12,387 nt of DNA from assembly GCA_017547395.1 (NCBI GenBank), contig JAFYPS010000135.1, positions 1-12,387 on the forward strand, read 5' to 3'. The DNA is from Clostridia bacterium (GTDB taxonomy: Bacteria > Bacillota_A > Clostridia > Oscillospirales > CAG-272). The position numbers and the translations under genes are program-made. Each line of letters starts with the position of its first letter. Positions within the stretch are counted from its first letter, which is position 1. Below the pieces are notes generated by a model, which did no database searches, was not told the DNA's origin, and saw only the letters and a list, made by a program, of their open reading frames with translations. This document shows, piece after piece, positions 6,486 to 12,387 of the stretch.

Positions 6486-7435
6486 GTTTCAACAAAAAGA
6501 ATTACTATGAGCTTAAAGAGCAGTTTCTGCAAAAGCATCTTGCGGCGGCAGATAAAGCCGAGGCAAGAAAAAGGGAGCTTGCTTTGAAAATAGAAGGGCT
6601 TGAAGAGGTTGATACAGTTCTTGCGGCTACGGCGGCTCGCATTTTTGCGGCGGCACTTGGCGGCAAGGACGGGCTTGACGAGCGTATTGCGGCTATCAAA
6701 AAGGAGACCGATGAGCTTCGCGCGGCACGTGACGAGCTTCTTAAAGCAAACGGCTACCCCAAAGATTATACCGACGTTCATTACGAGTGCGAGAAGTGCA
6801 AGGATCTCGGATTTGAAGACACGAAAATGTGCGAATGCTTCCGTCGCGCACTTGTTATGAAGGGGTATGAAACCTCGGGTCTTGGCGCACTTATCGGAAA
6901 GCAGACGTTTGACAACTATTCGCTTGCATTTTTCAGATATGAAAAAGACGTTTATACGCGTATGAGTCAGGTTTTTGAGATAGTACGCGACTATGCAGAG
7001 AATTTCTCTCTTAAAAGCGGTTCGCTTCTCTTTATGGGAGGTACGGGACTTGGCAAAACGCATCTTTCAAGCGCTGTCGCAAAGACGGCAATCGACCGTG
7101 GCTACGACGTGCTTTACACCTCTGCGGTAAATATGGTCGGTGACTTTGAAAATGCAAAATTCTATAAGGACGAGGCAGACGTTTCAAAATATTTTGACGC
7201 CGAGCTTCTCATACTCGACGACCTCGGTACAGAGGCATCGAACAGCATTACCAATTCTTTTATATACAACGTGATAGACACGCGTATATGCAAGGGACTT
7301 CCTACCATAGTCAGCACAAATCTCGGTCAGCGTGATATTGCCACACGCTACGGAGAACGCGTTTTCAGCAGACTTTTCGGCGTTTACCGTCCGCTTCTGT
7401 TTTGCGGTCGCGACGTCCGTTTTGAAAAGAAATGA
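6482..7435 (+). CDS. dnaC: Replicative helicase loader, DnaI/DnaC-like AAA+ ATPase
   Basis: The 317-aa protein is predicted to load the DnaB-type replicative helicase onto DNA. An N-terminal helical, charged, probably coiled-coil region (about 10-90) precedes a zinc-binding cluster C103-x2-C106 and C117-x-C119, as in DnaI-like loaders. The AAA+ domain has Walker A G186-GTGLGKTH (K192), Walker B LLILDDLG (D246, D247), sensor 1 STN at 278-280, and arginines at 293-297 in ERVFSR suitable as arginine finger. The ATG overlaps the TGA of the DnaD-like gene (ATGA), implying coupled translation and matched amounts. IstB transposition helpers share this ATPase fold, but the zinc cluster, the DnaD-like partner and the absence of any transposase favour the replication role. 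Confidence 0.9.
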   Translation: MSFNKKNYYELKEQFLQKHLAAADKAEARKRELALKIEGLEEVDTVLAATAARIFAAALGGKDGLDERIAAIKKETDELRAARDELLKANGYPKDYTDVHYECEKCKDLGFEDTKMCECFRRALVMKGYETSGLGALIGKQTFDNYSLAFFRYEKDVYTRMSQVFEIVRDYAENFSLKSGSLLFMGGTGLGKTHLSSAVAKTAIDRGYDVLYTSAVNMVGDFENAKFYKDEADVSKYFDAELLILDDLGTEASNSITNSFIYNVIDTRICKGLPTIVSTNLGQRDIATRYGERVFSRLFGVYRPLLFCGRDVRFEKK

Positions 7436-7442
7436 GGCGTGA

Positions 7443-9329
7443 ATGAAAAACGGTTTTATTAAGGTTGCGGCATTTTCGCCGCGAGTTGCGCTTGCAAAGC
7501 CTATGGAGAATGCGGCGTCTGCTATAGGTGCTATCCGACGTGCCGGAGAGTGCGGGGTAAAGGTGCTTGCACTGCCGGAGCTTTTTCTCTCGGGATATAC
7601 GGCAGCCGACCTTCTTCGCTTCTCCTCGCTTGTTTTGGAGTGTGAAAATGCACTTGCGCACCTTCTTTCCGAAACAAAGGGAATAAAGGTGCTCACTCTT
7701 ATCGGACTTCCCGTGGCTTTAAACGGCGCACTTTATAACTGCGCGGCAGTTGTTTTCGACGGTGAGCTTTGCGGTATCGTTCCGAAAACGCATCTTACTT
7801 TCTCCGAAAAGAGATGTTTTAGCGGCGCACCAAATGAAAATACAAGCATCAGCCTTTGCGGAAGACACGTCACTTTCGGTGCAAAGCAGCTTTTCACTTT
7901 CAGGGAAATGCCGTCTTTTGTACTTGCGGCGGAAATCTGCAACGATTTGTGGGCTGCAGTTCCTCCGTCGGCGCACCACGCAGCGGCAGGTGCAACCGTT
8001 GTTGCAAACCTTGCGGCTTCTCCCGAATATTCGGGGCATTGTGAAAAGCGTACGGAGCTTATAAAATCACTTTCTTTGAGGAGCCTTTGCGGATATGTAT
8101 TTGCAAGCGCGGGAGAGGGCGAGTCGACTACCGATCTTGTGTATTCGGGTCACTGTGCCGTTTTTGAGTGCGGTGAGCTTCTGGCTGAAAGCGGAGCTTT
8201 TGCAAAGGACAGTTTTACCGTTAGCGAAATTGACTGCGACAGTATTCTTTCGCAGAGAAGAAGCGATTCTTTCATAAATTCAGAGGAACGCTACGTTGTT
8301 TACGAGTGCGGGCTTTGCGAAGTGAGCGAAACTGCACTTACAAGAAGCATTGAAAAGTTTCCTTTTATTGCCGAGGCTGACCTTGACGGTGTTGTTGAAA
8401 TTCAGAGCCGCGGTCTTGCGAGAAGAATTTCGGCATCCGGCGCAAAAACGCTTGTGATAGGCATTTCCGGCGGACTTGACTCCACCATTGCATTGCTTGT
8501 CGCGGTGAGAGCTTGCGAGCTTTGCGGCAAGGGCGCAAGCGACGTGCTTGCGGTAACTATGCCGTGCTTTGGTACCTCGGGACGCACAAGAGAAAACGCG
8601 GAGATTATCTGCAGAGAACTCGGTGTTACCTTTAAAGAGGTAGATATAAAAAGTGCGGTTGAGAGACACCTTGACGACATAGGACATAAAGGAGAAAAGG
8701 ACGTCACTTTTGAGAATTCGCAGGCGCGTGAGCGCACTCAGGTGCTTATGGATCTTGCAAATCTCACCGGCGGAATCGTTGTCGGTACGGGTGACCTCAG
8801 CGAGCTTGCACTCGGCTTTGCTACCTATAACGGTGATCATATGTCGATGTACGGCGTCAATGCATCGGTTCCGAAGACACTTATCCGCGCCGTAGTGAGA
8901 AACGAGGCGAAAAAATACAGAGTCAACGGTAAAAAGCGCCTTGCGCTTTCGCTTATCGACATTGTTGAAACGCCTGTAAGTCCCGAACTTCTGCCGCCTG
9001 ACGGTGATAATATCGCGCAGGTGACCGAGGATATTGTCGGACCCTACGAGCTTCACGATTTCTTTATTTACAATCTGCTGAAATACGGTTATTCCTTTGA
9101 AAAGATACTCAGACTTGCGTGTATAGCGTTTGAAGAAGAGTATGACAGAGAAACCGTTAAAAAATGGCTTACCGTATTCGTGCGCCGTTTTATGACACAG
9201 CAGTTCAAGCGTTCCTGTCTTCCCGACGGGCCTAAAGTTACATCGGTCAGCCTTTCGCCGCGCGGTGAATTTGCAATGCCGAGCGACTGCGGCTATGGAA
9301 TGTTTGTAAGCGAAACGGAAAATTTATAA
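7443..9329 (+). CDS. nadE: Glutamine-dependent NAD+ synthetase
   Basis: Final step of NAD+ synthesis: amidates deamido-NAD+ using ammonia taken from glutamine and channelled between its two domains. The 628-aa protein has an N-terminal nitrilase-type glutaminase domain (about 1-280) with the complete triad E46 (LPELFL), K115 (VPKTHL) and C166 (AAEICNDLW). The C-terminal synthetase domain carries the PP-loop S342-GG-L-D346-S and the TGDLSELALGFATYNGDH segment starting near 449. It is the long two-domain form, unlike the short ammonia-dependent NadE, and close to the usual length of 630-680 aa. It follows the helicase-loader gene by 7 nt with GAGG just upstream of the ATG. Rex, the NADH sensor, lies three genes upstream. 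No terminator follows directly; the folate riboswitch begins 14 nt later. Confidence 0.96.
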   Translation: MKNGFIKVAAFSPRVALAKPMENAASAIGAIRRAGECGVKVLALPELFLSGYTAADLLRFSSLVLECENALAHLLSETKGIKVLTLIGLPVALNGALYNCAAVVFDGELCGIVPKTHLTFSEKRCFSGAPNENTSISLCGRHVTFGAKQLFTFREMPSFVLAAEICNDLWAAVPPSAHHAAAGATVVANLAASPEYSGHCEKRTELIKSLSLRSLCGYVFASAGEGESTTDLVYSGHCAVFECGELLAESGAFAKDSFTVSEIDCDSILSQRRSDSFINSEERYVVYECGLCEVSETALTRSIEKFPFIAEADLDGVVEIQSRGLARRISASGAKTLVIGISGGLDSTIALLVAVRACELCGKGASDVLAVTMPCFGTSGRTRENAEIICRELGVTFKEVDIKSAVERHLDDIGHKGEKDVTFENSQARERTQVLMDLANLTGGIVVGTGDLSELALGFATYNGDHMSMYGVNASVPKTLIRAVVRNEAKKYRVNGKKRLALSLIDIVETPVSPELLPPDGDNIAQVTEDIVGPYELHDFFIYNLLKYGYSFEKILRLACIAFEEEYDRETVKKWLTVFVRRFMTQQFKRSCLPDGPKVTSVSLSPRGEFAMPSDCGYGMFVSETENL

Positions 9330-9338
9330 AATTATAAT
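9325..9338 (+). promoter_or_regulatory. Possible promoter -10 region for folT-folC
   Basis: A perfect TATAAT lies at 9333-9338 and a TATAAA at 9325-9330, both at the end of nadE or just past it. No good -35 box stands 17 nt upstream of TATAAT (the sequence there is GCGAAA); TTGTAA at 9304-9309 is 15 nt from TATAAA. A start driven by TATAAT would fall at about the first base of the riboswitch. Read-through from nadE is the alternative. Confidence 0.3.
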
Positions 9339-9343
9339 TTAAA

Positions 9344-9447
9344 ACAGAGTAGAGCGATGCGCGTAAAGTGCCGTTTTGACGGGGAGTTGCAAAACGGACG
9401 AAGGTGACTGATTTGTCAGCCGCGGTGCATTGCCCGCATCCCGCTGT
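9344..9447 (+). ncRNA. Tetrahydrofolate (THF, class I) riboswitch aptamer
   Basis: The region contains both conserved blocks of the folT-type THF riboswitch: AGAGTAGA...GCGCGTAAAGTG at the 5' side and CGGTGCATTGC...GCATCCCGCT at the 3' side. P1 pairs ACAG (9344-9347) with CTGT (9444-9447). P2 pairs GCGATGC with GCATTGC. P3 pairs CCGTTTTG (9371-9378) with CAAAACGG (9390-9397). A further small hairpin, CTGA/TCAG, lies near 9408-9419. The P3 loop GGGA can pair with TCCC near 9439-9442, matching the known long-range pseudoknot. It is followed at once by an intrinsic terminator and then folT, which fits the known role of sensing reduced folates to control folate uptake. Confidence 0.92.
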
Positions 9448-9448
9448 C

Positions 9449-9480
9449 AAAAGGCGGAGTTGTATAGCTTCGCCTTTTTT
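9449..9480 (+). terminator. Riboswitch-controlled intrinsic terminator
   Basis: Arms AAAAGGCGGAG (9449-9459) and CTTCGCCTTTT (9468-9478) form an 11-bp stem with one G-U pair and an 8-nt loop. The right arm runs into six T (9475-9480). It stands between the THF aptamer and the folT ribosome binding site, so it is the probable expression platform. It would also stop read-through from nadE. Confidence 0.88.
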
Positions 9481-9505
9481 CCTAGGGAACTCAGAAGGAG
9501 TTACC

Positions 9506-10003
9506 ATGAAACTTACACCAAAACTTATTGCGCGAATTGCCATTTTGGCGGCAATAAGCATCGTTCTCGGAAAATTTCTCAGCATAAAAATAGAGCCGTG
9601 GGGACGGCTAAGCTTTGAAAACCTTTCCGTTATTCTTTGCGGATATGCATTCGGACCTGTATGCGGCATTTTTTGCGGTGTTGTTGCGGACCTTGTCGGA
9701 TGTATGCTTTACGGCTACGCGATTAATCCCATAATAACTCTCGGATGTGCCGCGGTCGGATTCTTTTCGGGAATTTTCGGGTTCCGCGGGAAGAAAAGAA
9801 GCCTTCTTTTAGGGCTTATGCTGTCGCACCTTGTCGGCTCGATTGTTATCAAGAGTATTGGAATATACGTTTTTTATTCCACACCGCTCGAAACGCTTGC
9901 TCTCCGAATACCGATATATTTAATCAGCGGCGGACTTGAGTATATCGTACTGTCTGTGATACTGCGCACAAAGGGACTCCGCAGAATAATTTTTGATGCC
10001 TAG
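9506..10003 (+). CDS. folT: ECF transporter substrate-binding (S) component, folate-specific
   Basis: Membrane S-component of 165 aa that captures folate and joins the shared energising module (EcfA, EcfA', EcfT), which is not encoded in the window. The sequence is very hydrophobic, with about six membrane segments. It shows the S-component pattern of FolT: GRLSFENLSVILCGYAFGPVCG, then a DLVG segment and GYAINPIITLG, with a basic loop GKKRS and a basic C-terminal RTKGLRR. The ATG at 9506 is set by AGAAGGAG at 9493-9500. A longer reading frame from 9404 starts inside the riboswitch and terminator and is not credible. Folate specificity rests on the upstream THF riboswitch and on folC following directly; from protein sequence alone another vitamin cannot be fully excluded. 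Confidence 0.9.
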   Translation: MKLTPKLIARIAILAAISIVLGKFLSIKIEPWGRLSFENLSVILCGYAFGPVCGIFCGVVADLVGCMLYGYAINPIITLGCAAVGFFSGIFGFRGKKRSLLLGLMLSHLVGSIVIKSIGIYVFYSTPLETLALRIPIYLISGGLEYIVLSVILRTKGLRRIIFDA

Positions 10004-10012
10004 GTGATTGCT

Positions 10013-11278
10013 ATGACTTATGATGAAGCGATAGAATATATACATTCGGTTTGTTGGATGGGCAGCCGACCGGGGCTTTCACGCATTACCGAGCTTTGTG
10101 CGCGGCTTGGAAATCCCGAAAAGTCGCTTAAGTGCATCCATATCGGCGGCACTAACGGAAAGGGAAGCACGTCTGCATTTTTGACGAGCATTCTTCGCAC
10201 TGCGGGGTATAAGGTAGGCAGTTTTACGTCGCCGTACGTGCGCACGTTCAACGAGCGAATCGCCATTAACGGAGAACCCGTTGACAACGGGATTCTTGCA
10301 GAGGTTGTTGAATACGTTCGCCCTTATGCCGATGCGATGGAAGACCGCCCTACAGAGTTTGAACTTATAAGCGCCATAGGCTTTGAGATTTTCAAGCGCG
10401 AGAATGTCGATATTGTCGTGCTTGAGGTTGGTATGGGAGGCAGATTTGACTCTACCAACGTTATCGAAAGTCCGCTTGTTTCTGTAATTACGGGAATTGC
10501 CTTTGACCATATGGGAATTTTAGGCGACACGCTTGCAAAAATCGCGTGGGAAAAAGCGGGTATATTAAAGAAAAATTGCCCCGCAGTGCTTGCAGAGCTT
10601 CAGAGTGAAGCAAGGGAAGTGTTTGACCGCGAGGCAAAGGAGAAGGGTTCGGAACTTTTCACGGTTTCACCTTCGGAAATTGTTTTGAAAGAAATTTCTC
10701 TTCGCGGAATTACTATGGATTACAAGGAGAGAAAGAATATTAAAACCTCGCTTATAGGCGAGTATCAGCAGCGCAATATTGCACTTGTCTGCGAGGTTGT
10801 CGACATGCTTCGGACTGTTGGATATGACGTAAGCGAGGATGCACTTTACCGCGGTATCGCTGCGGCAAAATGGCCGGCGCGCTTTGAACTTCTTATGGAC
10901 GATCCCGTTGTTGTATTTGACGGCGGTCATAACGAGGAGGGTGTAGCATCTGCGATTGAAACCGCAAAAAAGGTATTCGGCGGAGAAAAGCCCGTGGTTT
11001 TAACGGGTGTTATGGCTGACAAGGCATATGAAAAGATGGTGTCGATGATAGCAGGCGTCGCAAGCGAGGTGTTTACGCTGAAGCCTGACAATCCGCGTGC
11101 GCTTGATGCAGAGCAGCTTGCTGCGGTTTACAGGAAGTACGGTGTCAAAGCGACTTCGGGCGATTCTATAGCAGATGCGCTTTCGAAAGCGCGTGATGAC
11201 GCAAAGCAGCAGAAAAAGCCGCTGCTCATTCTTGGCTCACTGTATCTGTATAAGGACGTATATAAAGAGTTTGAATAA
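10013..11278 (+). CDS. folC: Folylpolyglutamate synthase / dihydrofolate synthase
   Basis: Adds glutamate residues to folates with ATP, retaining them in the cell; the bacterial enzyme may also make dihydrofolate from dihydropteroate. The 421-aa product belongs to the Mur-ligase superfamily. It has IHIGGTNGKGST with the P-loop G46-TNGKGST near 46-53, the SPYVRTFNERI folate-site loop, LEVGMGGRFDSTN (the strongest family signature), the DHMGILG segment, and the C-terminal FDGGHNEEG of the second domain. I chose ATG 10013, with AGGTG 6 nt upstream; a GTG at 10004, directly after the folT stop, would add three residues. Adjacency to folT behind one riboswitch links uptake to retention: imported folate is trapped as polyglutamate. 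It ends 2 nt before a strong terminator. Confidence 0.95.
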   Translation: MTYDEAIEYIHSVCWMGSRPGLSRITELCARLGNPEKSLKCIHIGGTNGKGSTSAFLTSILRTAGYKVGSFTSPYVRTFNERIAINGEPVDNGILAEVVEYVRPYADAMEDRPTEFELISAIGFEIFKRENVDIVVLEVGMGGRFDSTNVIESPLVSVITGIAFDHMGILGDTLAKIAWEKAGILKKNCPAVLAELQSEAREVFDREAKEKGSELFTVSPSEIVLKEISLRGITMDYKERKNIKTSLIGEYQQRNIALVCEVVDMLRTVGYDVSEDALYRGIAAAKWPARFELLMDDPVVVFDGGHNEEGVASAIETAKKVFGGEKPVVLTGVMADKAYEKMVSMIAGVASEVFTLKPDNPRALDAEQLAAVYRKYGVKATSGDSIADALSKARDDAKQQKKPLLILGSLYLYKDVYKEFE

Positions 11279-11279
11279 A

Positions 11280-11308
11280 AAAAGCCGACTCGTAAGAGTC
11301 GGCTTTTT
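11280..11308. terminator. Bidirectional intrinsic terminator between folC and mscS
   Basis: Perfect 12-bp arms AAAAGCCGACTC (11280-11291) and GAGTCGGCTTTT (11296-11307) surround a GTAA loop. A T run follows on the plus strand, and an A run precedes it, giving a T run on the minus strand. It ends the folC transcript and, read the other way, the mscS transcript, whose stop codon is 11 nt away. Confidence 0.93.
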
Positions 11309-11318
11309 ATGTGAAAAC

Positions 11319-12152
11319 TTAGTTTTCTTTGTTCTTGAGAAGTACGTCGAGCTGATTGAACGGAATTTCGATTCCCATAGCGTCGAACGCCTTTTTCATA
11401 TTTTCTTCAAGGTAGAAGTAAACGTTCCAGTAATCGGAGTTCTTGCAGTATGCGCGTACAACAAATATAAGCGCACTGTCTTCCTGACGGAGAAGAGCGG
11501 TGAAAGGAGCGGGGTCCTTAAGTACCTTGTCATTAGCGCCTGCGACAGTCTGCATAACCTTGTTGACCTTGTCAATATCGCTGCCGTATGCAGCAGAAAA
11601 CTCGATGTCAACGCGGCGGATTTCCTCGGTGCTGTAGTTAACTACGGTAGCATTGGAAAGCAGACCGTTGGGAACGGTAATGCGCTTGCCGTCGGGAGTA
11701 ACCAAAGTGGTGTAGAAAATGCCGATTTCTTTAACAGTACCGCTGTCGGAGTGGTTGTCGATATAGTCGCCAACCTTGAAAGGACGGAAAAAGAGAATCA
11801 TAAGACCGCCTGTGAGGTTGGAAAGGCTGCCCTGAAGAGCAAGACCTGCGGTAACACCTGCGGTTGCAAGCACTGCGGAAAGTGCGGTAACGTCAAAGCC
11901 TACGATAGTAGCAGCAACGACTACGATAAGGATTTTAATGCTGATGCTGATAAACGAAGCAAGAAAACTTGCAAGGCTTACGTCAAGTTTTGAAAAAGCG
12001 TTGCTCTTTTTGATTTTTGCAACAAGCCAGCTTGAAAGTTTGAAGCCGACGAGGATGAAAACGAGGGCGCAGAGTGCGAGAAAGATGAAATTGATAACGC
12101 TGCCCGTTACGAAGTTTTTGATAGTGTTGATAAAACTTTCAAGAAAAGTCAT
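11319..12152 (-). CDS. mscS: Small-conductance mechanosensitive channel, MscS family
   Basis: Inner-membrane heptameric channel that opens under membrane tension to release solutes on osmotic downshift. The 277-aa protein has three predicted membrane helices at about 17-38, 62-84 and 89-122. The third is the pore helix with the classic Ala/Gly-rich TAGVTAGLALQGSLSNL stretch, followed by MILFFRPFKVGDYI. Then comes the beta domain with the PNG loop (TVPNGLLSN) and the alpha/beta domain ending in the typical DAMGIEIPFNQ segment. It is of minimal E. coli MscS size with no extra domains. The ATG at 12150-12152 is set by GGAGG 7 nt upstream; an upstream TTG 28 codons earlier would include the ribosome binding site and -10 region and is rejected. 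It is a single-gene unit with a perfect consensus promoter. Confidence 0.94.
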   Translation of the reverse strand: MTFLESFINTIKNFVTGSVINFIFLALCALVFILVGFKLSSWLVAKIKKSNAFSKLDVSLASFLASFISISIKILIVVVAATIVGFDVTALSAVLATAGVTAGLALQGSLSNLTGGLMILFFRPFKVGDYIDNHSDSGTVKEIGIFYTTLVTPDGKRITVPNGLLSNATVVNYSTEEIRRVDIEFSAAYGSDIDKVNKVMQTVAGANDKVLKDPAPFTALLRQEDSALIFVVRAYCKNSDYWNVYFYLEENMKKAFDAMGIEIPFNQLDVLLKNKEN

Positions 12153-12186
12153 TTTTATACCTCCAAAAAATAGTTTTGTCAAAAAA

Positions 12187-12215
12187 ATTATACAATAGGC
12201 GAAAATAATTGTCAA
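12187..12215 (-). promoter_or_regulatory. Perfect-consensus sigma-A promoter of mscS
   Basis: On the minus strand TTGACA (plus-strand 12210-12215) and TATAAT (12187-12192) are separated by exactly 17 nt, matching the consensus at all 12 positions. The start would be near 12180, giving a leader of about 28 nt with GGAGG at 12160-12164. Confidence 0.88.
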
Positions 12216-12243
12216 GGTATTTAAAAGTTTTTGCAAAATGTAC

Positions 12244-12272
12244 TTGACAGGTAATTTTCTTTGTGTTATTAT
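12244..12272 (+). promoter_or_regulatory. Sigma-A promoter of tRNA-Gly
   Basis: TTGACA at 12244-12249 and TATTAT at 12267-12272 are 17 nt apart. The start would be near 12279, about 10 nt before the mature tRNA. A second TATTAT at 12272-12277 overlaps but gives a 22-nt spacer. Confidence 0.82.
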
Positions 12273-12288
12273 ATTATAGCGTAAATAC

Positions 12289-12362
<74 letters not shown>

Positions 12363-12367
12363 TCGGC

Positions 12368-12387
12368 GGAAGTCAAATTCGACTTCC
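12368..12387 (+). terminator. Inverted repeat after tRNA-Gly, probable terminator cut by the window end
   Basis: GGAAGTC (12368-12374) and GACTTCC (12381-12387) are perfect arms around a 6-nt loop. The right arm ends exactly at the last base of the window, so neither a longer stem nor a T run can be checked. Position 6 nt after the encoded CCA fits a tRNA terminator. Confidence 0.55.

Noticed and set aside
6482..7435. IstB-like transposition ATPase, hinting at a mobile element.
   Set aside because: No transposase or terminal repeats nearby; the zinc cluster and the overlapping DnaD-like gene point to a replicative helicase loader.
9404..9505. N-terminal extension of folT starting at 9404.
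   Set aside because: It would translate the riboswitch aptamer and terminator hairpin; the ATG at 9506 has a strong ribosome binding site and gives the normal S-component length.
12153..12236. N-terminal extension of mscS from an upstream TTG, adding a hydrophobic segment.
   Set aside because: It would translate the -10 box, transcription start and ribosome binding site of the perfect promoter; the ATG at 12152 is much better supported.
1345..12288. Rex operator (TTGTTAA-N4-TTAACAA type) in the intergenic regions.
   Set aside because: None of the three larger intergenic regions holds a convincing match; TTGTCAA near 12209-12215 is the mscS -35 box without the second half-site.

Overview
The window looks like chromosomal core sequence from a low-to-mid GC Firmicute, most likely an uncultured gut-type clostridium (Oscillospirales/Ruminococcaceae-like; the rank is inference). 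The evidence is a DnaD-domain protein next to a DnaI/DnaC-like helicase loader, a Rex repressor, a YwlE-type phosphatase, strong AGGAGG-type ribosome binding sites, consensus sigma-A promoters and a THF riboswitch ahead of an ECF folate transporter gene. No insertion sequence, phage, CRISPR or toxin/defence cassette is visible.

Layout. (1) 15-1344, minus strand: rbfA and nrnA, overlapping by 8 nt, with their own sigma-A promoter. (2) 1345-1519: divergent promoter region with back-to-back promoters for rbfA and galU. (3) 1520-9329, plus strand: a tightly packed run galU - comEB - ywlE-like - rimI - tsaD - rex - dnaD-like - dnaC-like - nadE, with gaps of no more than 26 nt (rex start taken at its ATG: 38 nt) and several overlaps. 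No terminator is visible inside it, so it could be one long transcript. (4) 9330-9505: a THF (class I) riboswitch with an intrinsic terminator. (5) 9506-11278: folT and folC, i.e. folate uptake followed by polyglutamylation. (6) A bidirectional terminator between the convergent folC and mscS genes. (7) 11319-12152, minus strand: a small MscS-type channel with a perfect consensus promoter. (8) 12289-12362: tRNA-Gly(UCC) with encoded CCA, its own promoter, and an inverted repeat (probable terminator) at the window edge.

How the genes work together. The plus-strand run mixes nucleotide-sugar supply (galU), dTTP precursor supply (comEB), protein dephosphorylation (ywlE-like), ribosomal protein acetylation and tRNA t6A synthesis (rimI, tsaD), NADH sensing (rex), replication initiation (dnaD, dnaC) and NAD+ synthesis (nadE). 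The folT-folC module is the one clearly regulated unit: reduced folate should favour the terminator and lower expression of both genes. All other genes are standard housekeeping families. The most informative details are a readable switching mechanism in the riboswitch (an aptamer P3 strand able to pair with the terminator arm) and a P-loop in the LMW-phosphatase that points to phospho-arginine rather than phospho-tyrosine.
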